A program made the position numbers and the translations under genes. The notes beneath the pieces were generated by a model that made no database searches, was not told the origin of the DNA, and was given only the letters and a program-made list of their open reading frames with translations. DNA of 64,000 nucleotides from Roridomyces roridus (lineage: Eukaryota; Basidiomycota; Agaricomycetes; Agaricales; Mycenaceae), in contig JARKIF010000013.1 of NCBI GenBank assembly GCA_029378245.1, positions 930,001 to 994,000 on the forward strand, in the 5' to 3' direction. Below are positions 56,881 through 64,000 of this stretch, one piece after another; the first letter of the stretch is position 1, and each line of letters begins with the position of its first letter.

Positions 56881-57840
56881 CGAATCGGAGGAGGGTGCAA
56901 GAATTTGGGATGGAAGTCGTGGAATACAATACGGTCTTGAATATTTATTTCGGCGGGGAGGTCGAGGAGGTGGATGAATTTAGGATGGAAGTCGTGAAAT
57001 ATGGTCTTGAATACCATCGACTGTAGCGTGGCCGGACCATCCTATGAGGAGGATTCAACTAGAGATTCGGAATATGAGTGTAATGGACGTACCGGCCGTC
57101 CCATCGGAGGTGTCGGAGTAGAACGCCACGACATTAATGAGGGTTCCGTGAAGGCACGGGTAGATGTAAAGCATCCTGAGCGGTCCCTGTGTCGAGACGA
57201 CGCTACGAGTACCCACGATGCTGTCATACAGCCACTCGAGCTCGGGGATGTCGCGCATCTTGGCGGTTGGTTTCCAAGACAAACGGAAGGCTGAAGCAAG
57301 ACAGACCAGAATTCCTAGGATTCCGAATGGATGACCGTGCTGCAGGACGACGGACTGGGAGGGCATTGCGTGCTAAAGATAAGCCAGGGGAAACAGGGCA
57401 TACATGAAATTCCATCGTCTGCCAGTACGACCTCGCCATCTTCCAAGGTAATCTTGACAGTTTCGGGATCACACGCAACCACCACTTTGGTATTTACCGA
57501 GGCGCAAATTCGCAGACGGCTCTTGACCCTCAAGACGTTTGAGTTCCTCGTACAAATCGTTGCGATGAACGAATACTTAATCCCTGTAATGAATGAATCG
57601 TCTCCAAAACAAACGGGAACATACATTCGCCTGATGTAGTCAGTCGTCCACCTTCAAAGAACCGAGTTGTTCTGCACCGCCGATCTCTGTCTGTCTTGAT
57701 TTCCACGGCCTCGAATATTTAGAGAACAGGGCTGAGCGGGATGTACATAGAGGAAGAGAAAGAGGAGCGCCGTACCTGGACGTTATGGCCATTGCGCTGC
57801 ATGTTAGACCACCGATACCTGGACGACCAAACTACAAAAT
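56880..57840 (-). pseudogene. Monooxygenase copy E, 5' and middle pieces
   Basis: On the minus strand the pieces are an exon 1 remnant with IGGLT near 57830-57790, an exon 2 remnant with IFEAVEIKTDR near 57715-57670, the end of exon 4 near 57485-57410, a largely readable exon 5 (MRDIPELEWLYDSIVGTRSV) at about 57360-57090, and the start of exon 6. Exon 6 contains a partial tandem duplication: the word for FKTVFHDFHPKF occurs twice between 56890 and 57015. Frames are broken. Not functional. Confidence 0.75.
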
Positions 57841-58160
57841 ACCGGTACCTGTGAGCCCAAGAAGTCCATCCGGATTCCGATTATCCTGTTATGGCGTCCG
57901 TCCGCTTCTAGATCAGAGCGATACAGGTCTGCGTCTGCTTGAAGGATTACGGATATCGATTACGAGTGCACCCCACTACAAAGAAGAGTGCTGAGAAAGC
58001 CTACCTTTATGCCTCGAGCCCAAATACTTGCAGGGCTGGCTCTTGGACATATCAAGAAGGGCAGCGGCAGTGGTGCATTCGACGTCCAATTTGGTTGCGG
58101 AAAGATTGGGATGATACTCACAGTGGACATGGAGGCGGGAACAAAGGCGGGTTCACGTGA
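57841..58160 (-). repeat. Monooxygenase 5' flank, copy E
   Basis: Inverse match to the 5' flanks of copies A, C and D, for example AAGCCTACCTTTATGCCTCG and CAAATACTTGCAGGGCTGG, also seen at 45423-45480. Confidence 0.6.
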
Positions 58161-58245
58161 TACGATACGCCGATCTACAACAAATGTACAAATAAATGGC
58201 TCCTCCTACATACATACACGAAAAATCGTCCATTCCATTCCATCC

Positions 58246-60373
58246 TTACTTTTTCTCCTTCTCCCTCCTCCACGGCCACCCCCTCACCCATCTTTCCATC
58301 CTCTTCTTCACCTCCTCCTCACCCCGCCTCCAGTCCCCAACGCCCTTCAAACTCTTCTTCCCCACAGGAATCGCCCCCCTAAACGGCAGCCCATGCAACT
58401 CAAGCCCACGCTCGCCCTCCCCAGGACCAGGAAACGGCAAACCCGCTACATCAATAGCCACATCCGCCGTCCCTAGAATCCCAGCGATGGCTCCGGAGCC
58501 GAATATCACCTACTCGCCACACGCAGTAGCCACGGACTAGAGATACAGACAAGAGGAAGGAGGAGGGAGGGGAGGGAGAGGAAGAGGAGGAAGAGGAGGA
58601 AGAGGAGGAAGAAGAAGAAACACACCTTGGATATAAACGCCCTAAACTCCTTCTGGGTCCCCGGCAACACCTCCAACGGCACATCCACAATCTTGGCAGT
58701 AACAGCATACGCCGCACCCTCCCCTGTCTTCCGACGGCGCAGGCCCGCTCTGCGAGGGTACCCAGTCCTCGGGGCAGATTCGCGCAAACGCACGTTCGGG
58801 GAGAGGGTCGGGAAGAGGGGGAGAGGTGGGCGGTGATGTGCCCGGGAAGGGGAAGGACCTCAATGTCTGAGAGTCAGAGACCTTGCCGTCAAAGACCAGC
58901 ACGTCAGGAAGTATATGTCCCACATGCAGCTGAATGTCCATTCCCCGTGGGAGCACGACGCGTGCATAGATCGTCCCGCTGGCAGTGAAGGCCCCTCCGC
59001 CTGGTTGATGGACATGTCGTGTATGGTGACATTACGCAGGATGCGCGGGCGTGGATTCGGTGCGGGGAACTCCAAGTTGACAATGGAGAGGTCGGGGATT
59101 AAGGATGTAGAGACGACGATGGGGTTCGGTAGGCCGGAGAGGTAGCGGCTGACAAACGCGGAAAGGAGGGATGTGGATGTAGGCGGCAAGGGGAGGACGG
59201 CCCCGGAAATTTCGAGGGTGATGTTAGGGTGAGTCAGTGTGAATGGGGCGGTGGAGACGGCTGCAATGGGGACAAGGCCGTCAGTAGATGGGAGCGAGAT
59301 GGTAAATGGAATAGATGGGGTCGTGAGATTGAATGTCGTCGGGGCGGGATCGGGGATGGTAGCACACCCGACCAGGCTCAGAGTCTCGGCTGCAGAGTAC
59401 ACACTGAAGGATTGAAGAGTGACGAGATCCGACAGCTGCCCATTGTGGGGTATCCCAGGAATCGGCGGGACTGTAGAGACCTCAGCCAAGAAAATGCAAG
59501 TGAAAGAAGCATCGACGCACTGTGTATCCGGAGCGCAGTCTGCACGTCAGAGAGCTCGCTGTGGATCATACTCCTCCAGCTACTCTCGCCAAGGCCGCCT
59601 CCTCGCACATCCACGTTTCCCACGTCTGCCTTGACAGCAGCTACGCCCTCGCTCCACGCCTCGCGCACAAACTGGAAGAGCGCAGATGTATTGTGCGTCA
59701 GGCGCAGTAACAGCGGGGTGGAGATGCGGGTCAACCACGTCGAGTCCTTGGGCGGGTTGGCTGGAAGCGGGACGACGACAGGCGTAGACTCGATAGTCGC
59801 AAGAACAATGGAAGGGTCGTGCTGCGATGTCAATTGGATGGTAGTCATATTGACCGACACCCGTTCGACGCTGCGCACTCCCCACCGCCCAATACCCTTC
59901 CAAATTCCCTCGAAAAAGCCGTCCCCATCATCCGGAGCAGCATTGACACCAATCACCGCACCAGCGTCAAAACCCACGCGTGCCTCGACGTTGACCCAAA
60001 TCCCGCCCAACCAAGTGACATTCAGGACGTCCACTCGATCTGGACCCTCGAATACCAGACCCTGTTGTAGGATGTCGTCTGCGGAGACATGCGAGGCTCG
60101 GGAGGCGTAGGACAAGCCGAGGAGGGCCAGTGCCACGAGGAGCAGGACGCAGAAGAGGAGCGTCCCGAGGAATACAGCTGCGAGTCGGGGTATTAGTCTC
60201 CTCCGTGTTGATGATGATGATGTAGTGGATGTTGTCGGCGGCAGCTCGTCGTCATCCGCGGGAATGGGGGACCGTGAGCCTCCTAGAAGTGCGGTGCGCT
60301 CGGTGGCTGAGTGGGCTCTGCCCTTTCCCTTGTCGATGGTGGGTGCATCCTCGGCATGCAGTTCGGAGGTGGT
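58246..60373 (-). pseudogene. Tag1-like (DUF3712-type) membrane protein pseudogene
   Basis: The minus strand encodes, in order, a polar segment (DKGKGRAHSATERTALLGG), one membrane helix (LAAVFLGTLLFCVLLLVALA), then a long extracytosolic part with SRASHVSADDILQQGLVFEG, GRWGVRSVERVSVNMTTIQL, LSGLPNPIVVSTSLIPDLSI, ILRNVTIHDM, TIYARVVLPRGMDIQLHVG and GILGTADVAIDVAGLPFPG. This order resembles fungal vacuolar Tag1-type proteins (inference from memory). Two frameshifts are visible, near 58990-59000 (a G run) and near 58720-58735. Upstream, the frame meets GH5 sequence at about 60373 before any ATG, so the start codon is missing. Remaining introns look normal. Confidence 0.65.
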
Positions 60374-62541
60374 CGTCGTCCTCGCTGTCGTCTTGCCCGT
60401 CTACTTTGTCGTCATCAAGCCACACCAAAAGCACTCTTCCAACAACTCGAATGCCAGTACGAGTGGGGGCTCGAGTACGGGCGGGGGTGCGGGCACGACT
60501 ACGACTAAAAGTGGTGTCACGACAGGCGGGGATGGGAGTACCGCGACGATGTCCAGCGGCGAGACGTTCGTCTACAGCAACAAGTTTGGGGGCTATTGGG
60601 TTGAGAACCTCGATGACCCGTTTAACGATGATGCTGCGCCGAACGACTGGACGCCGCCACTGAATACGACTTGGGATTAGGGTGTCAATAAAATCTACGG
60701 TGTCAATCTGGGAGGATGGTTCGTCCTATTCTCTTCTAAACAGATGCTATATGGTATTAACCCGGCCCTCGTTAATAGGTTTGTCCTTGAGCCTTTCATC
60801 ACGCCCGCTTTGTTCCAAAAGTACCCCTCCGCGCCGGACGAGTGGACGCTGACGCAGCTTATGGCGGCCGATGGGACGCTGCAGAGTACGATGGAGAATC
60901 ATTATGATACTTTCATCGTGAGTGCTCTTTCCGTTTTCTCTTTCCTTGCCGAGAGACGCGGGTCTTCGCGCTCGCCCCATTCCCTCCTTCTCTTTCTCAT
61001 GCACGTGCTGATACGCTTCTCCTACAAACAGAACAAGACATTGCGCAGATTGCTGGTGCGGGACTCAATTGGGTGCGAGTGCCTATTCCGTTTTGGGCTA
61101 TCAGGTGTGTGGTCTCGCCGACGATTCTTCTCTTTCTTCTCCTGGCAGAGGACGTCTTCTCGCTTCTCCTGCCCGCACGAGATGGTGTGCGCCTGGGCCT
61201 GGGGGATACCCTACCCTACCCCGTTCTCCTCGTCGTCCTGCTGTCCCCATTCCCTGCTCCACGTTTTGCCTCCCTCCCCTCCACTCTTCCTCCTCTGTCT
61301 CTTTCTCTCCCGCAATAACTGACTCCCTCCCTCCATAGTACATGGTCCGACGTGGGCGTCGCTCCGGACGGGAATGGCGGGGCCACTACGACTACTGTGG
61401 CAGAGCCTTTCTTGGAGGGTGTTGTTTGGAAGTGAGTATTAACTTTTTTCTTTTTTTCCCTTCTTTGTTTCTTGATGGTTTCGGCGGGTGGTGCGTGGCG
61501 GGATGGATACTCAGAGGCTCCTGCTGCTCTGTCGTGTCGTCGGGGTGGTTGGAGGAGCAGGAAGAGGTCTTCCGGCAACCAACCCTGGTGGCAGCGTTTC
61601 GTGAGGGCTTGGTCCTCTGGCGGGACGTGTTTCTCTGTCACATCCGTCTGCCGATGCTTTTGTGGCGTTGGGCCGAGGGCTAGTCGTCAGAGAGGCTTCT
61701 GCTCCTCTCGGTGTCTTGTCGTCGCCGCTCGCGGATGTGTGCAGAGAACAGCCGGTGTGGCTTGCTACTGCCCGTCGTGGCTGCTCTCTCGCACATCTGG
61801 CGGTGCTTGGAAAGGGCTCATGGACCATTGACGATGGCTCCTCACCACGTCATCGCCCTCTACTGTGCCTAGCGTGTGTGATTCTCACCAGACGCTAATC
61901 TTCCTCCCCACAGATACATCATCCGCATGCTCGGCTGGGCACGCAAGTATGGGCTGCGCGTTAACCTCGATCTCCATACCATCCCGGGCTCCCAGAACGG
62001 TGACGTTACCCTTCTCTTTCGAGGGCCCGCCGTCTTATACCTTGCCAGGCTACAATCACTCTGGCAAATTCGGGCAGGTCAACTTCCTCAACGGTCAGAT
62101 GGGCGTCGCGAATGCGCAGCGCGCGCTAGACTACATTCGGACGATCACGGAGTTCATCTCGCAGCCCGAATGGAAGAACCTCATTCCTGTCTTTGGGATT
62201 GTTAATGAGGCGCTGCTACACACCATCGGGCGACCGCAGCTGACGAGCTTGTGCGTCTCCTTCCCCTCCTGCTCCTCCTTCTCGTGACTCACGGCTCTGC
62301 AGCTACCTGGAAGCGCACGATATGATTCGCGGGATCACGGGCTATGGCGAGGGAAATGGACCGTATATATTGATCCACGACGGCTTTGACGGCGTTCCTA
62401 ACTGGGCGGGCTTCCTCCAGGGCTCGGACCGCATCGTCCTCGACATGCACCCGTACTTTGCGTTTGACGGGTTGCCGAACGATGCGCCCATCGCTACGGG
62501 GACTGACCCAAGCAAAGCGGGTGGTATTTGGCCGAAGCAGC
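60374..62541 (+). pseudogene. GH5 glucanase copy 3, truncated at both ends, nonsense codon
   Basis: Homology starts abruptly inside the membrane anchor (VVVVLAVVLPVYFVV) and ends in exon 7 at WPKQ. Exon 1 carries TAG at 60678-60680 where the intact gene has TGG (Trp). Otherwise exons 60374-60718, 60779 onwards, and those at about 61031-62541 are open and similar to copy 1. Intron 4 is 61432-61913, about 250 bp shorter than in copy 1. The upstream sequence is the antisense 5' end of the Tag1-like gene and adds an ATG (60225) in frame with the anchor, but the TAG ends that frame. Confidence 0.85.
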
Positions 62542-62896
62542 AGCACATATAGTAGCTATAACGCGATAAAGGTGGGTTGTAGGCCAGGGGCTTATCGCGA
62601 TAATGGTGGGCAGTTGGCCACCATCAAGAATATTGTTCTGCGGGAGCTCGGCACGCTTGTTGGCAAGTTTCTGATGCCGTGGACGGCCGTTTTGGCGCGG
62701 CCGCAAGCTGTCGGAGTTTCAAATAATGTTGGAGCGATCAAATAGCCAGAAAATAGCCCAAAAAATATATTCGCATCGCCGGCAGGCTCGGCATCTGTAC
62801 CAAACAATAATATACACCCAAAAAATGCGCCCCGTTCCGCGTGCACGCTTGCCAGCCACTCCCCGACGCTATTCATCGACGGTCCGTATATCCCAC
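62542..62896. other. Breakpoint region after GH5 copy 3
   Basis: No gene. An imperfect dyad near 62560-62610 (ATAACGCGATAA ... TTATCGCGATAAT) marks the edge of the GH5 fragment and may be the terminus of an unidentified element. Confidence 0.4.
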
Positions 62897-64000
62897 CTAC
62901 GCCTCCTCGCCCACTGCTGTCTCTGGGTTGCCCTGCGACGCCTGGGACGTCTCGGCAGCGCCTACATTCGTCGGCTCCACCCCTTCCATATCCGTTCCCC
63001 CCTGCTCCTGCTGCTCGATACCTGCACTGCTGCTGCTGGCTGCCGCCGTGGCATCCTCGGCGAGCAGTGCTGCCAGGCCCCTCCGCTTAACTGGGCGTGT
63101 TCTGCCCACCCAGTATTCGGGCGGCCTTAGCGGGGTGATCTTGGTCCGGGGTCTCTGCGACGGCGCTGGTACGATCGTATCGGGGTCGGCCTCTTCTTCG
63201 TCCTCGTCTGGCTCGGTGTCTGCGTAAGAACGCGCCTGCTTCCTCTGCTCCAGAGTCCACAGCACGTCGCGTACCGCGCGTTCCCACTCCTGCCGCTCCA
63301 CGTCCGTCTCGACGCTTGCCTCCCACCACTTCAAGCAGTACAGGACGCTCAGGAGCCTGTTGATCCCAGGCTTCTCGAGCTCCGTCCAGGATCCGCTGCC
63401 CGACTGCACCAGCACACCCTCTTTCACCCTCCACTGCGGGTTTAAGAGGCCCCACCACACCCAGAACTCCGTCGGGAACGTCGCGATGTCCACCGCGTCT
63501 GGCTCTGTTTTGCGACCGCGGCTTACCCAGTAGTGCACCTGCGCCGGTCGTTTCGTCGTTGGCCAGGGTTTCGGCGCCTTTTTGCCCTGCGCCTCCAGTC
63601 AGATTATTGCCCATATCACGAGGACATCAAGCAAGCACTTACCGGCTTGGGGGCCGAGACTTGCGCCTCGTACTCACACCAAAGGTCCACCATCTTCCTC
63701 CAATGCTCGCCCTTCCCTTCCGCGTCCTCAAGCAGCGCGTCCTTCCACTCTATCGCCCAGTTGTCCCAGATGCGCAACGCCGAGCGTGTCTGTGGTCGTG
63801 GCTTTGGGCGTCTCTTCGTCGTCGCTTCCTCCTCCTCCACTCCACTGCGAGTCTCGTCCTCGCTGCCGCTCGACGACGTCTCTCTGCCGCTCTCCCACTC
63901 ATCCTCCCCCTCCTCGTCATCCCGCGCGGTCTTCCTCTTCTTCTTCCCCTTCTCCTGGTCCTTCTTGCCACGCTTACGCTTCTTTGCCTTACCCTCCGTC
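62897..64000 (-). CDS. Agaricomycete orphan-family protein, 5' end outside the window
   Basis: Minus-strand exon 63643 to beyond 64000 (Lys/Arg-rich, then ALRIWDNWAIEWKDALLEDA) joins by a GT-AG intron (63642-63587) to exon 63586-62897. The conserved part has AQVHYWVSRGRKTEPDAV, EFWVWWGLLNPQWRV and INRLLSVLYCLKWW. The C-terminus is acidic, then Ala/Ser-rich. Similar WW...LNP.WR proteins are numerous in agaricomycete genomes and often lie near repeats; their function is unknown to me. The basic N-terminal stretch could be a nuclear signal. At least 348 codons are visible. Confidence 0.6.

Overview
This window is nuclear DNA of a filamentous basidiomycete, most likely an agaricomycete. The genes carry many 50-70 bp spliceosomal introns. 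Families typical of that group are present: a flavin monooxygenase cluster, an NRPS-like adenylation protein, a jacalin-fold lectin, a type II membrane GH5 glucanase, a DUF6532 remnant, a Tag1-like remnant, and an orphan kinase-like family known mainly from agaricomycetes. All gene models were spliced by hand, and each one called intact sums to an open frame. The species cannot be named from the sequence.

Layout. 0.3-2.1 kb holds a hAT-type MITE and tRNA-derived SINE-like units. 2.8-8.5 kb is a small metabolic cluster: two tandem intact FAD monooxygenases and a convergent MFS exporter. 9-10 kb has an H/NC-motif (LRAT/NlpC-P60-like) gene. 13.2-16.8 kb is an intact nine-exon GH5 exo-beta-1,3-glucanase. 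17.5-25.7 kb and 34.5-45.9 kb are two copies of a segmental duplication with the order GH5 3' half, kinase-like gene, duplicated spacer, secreted-peptide gene or its promoter, alpha/beta-hydrolase fragment, monooxygenase fragment. Part of the unit recurs a third time at 56-58 kb. An intact jacalin-like lectin gene lies at 28.4 kb, a broken ubiquitin protease at 31-32.5 kb, a DUF6532 fragment at 33.5-34.2 kb, an NRPS-like A-domain gene without its C-terminal lysine segment at 48-49.8 kb, a Tag1-like pseudogene fused head-on to a third GH5 copy at 58-62.5 kb, and an orphan-family gene that leaves the window at 64 kb.

Most notable is the intact gene at 56,294-56,620. It predicts a 67-residue secreted precursor with two tandem 14-residue units, each starting at a Lys-Arg site and each holding a Cys-x4-Cys loop. 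This is the architecture of a Kex2-processed repeat peptide precursor. A diverged paralogue at 22.1 kb is open throughout but has lost its ATG. The peptide gene, its promoter, a hydrolase fragment and a monooxygenase fragment form a repeated module that is mostly decayed.

The window is also rich in non-autonomous DNA transposons. Six have 8-bp target-site duplications or a one-mismatch version (315-945, 24684-25316, 32927-33433, 44285-44699, 50108-52867, 55307-55828). Two are TA-flanked mariner/pogo-like elements. The others have clear inverted ends but unusual or unresolved target duplications. Several sit inside the decayed monooxygenase copies, so insertions can be ordered in time. In this region duplication, gene conversion, transposon insertion and exon loss have repeatedly rearranged a peptide/monooxygenase/glucanase neighbourhood, leaving a few intact genes among many remnants.
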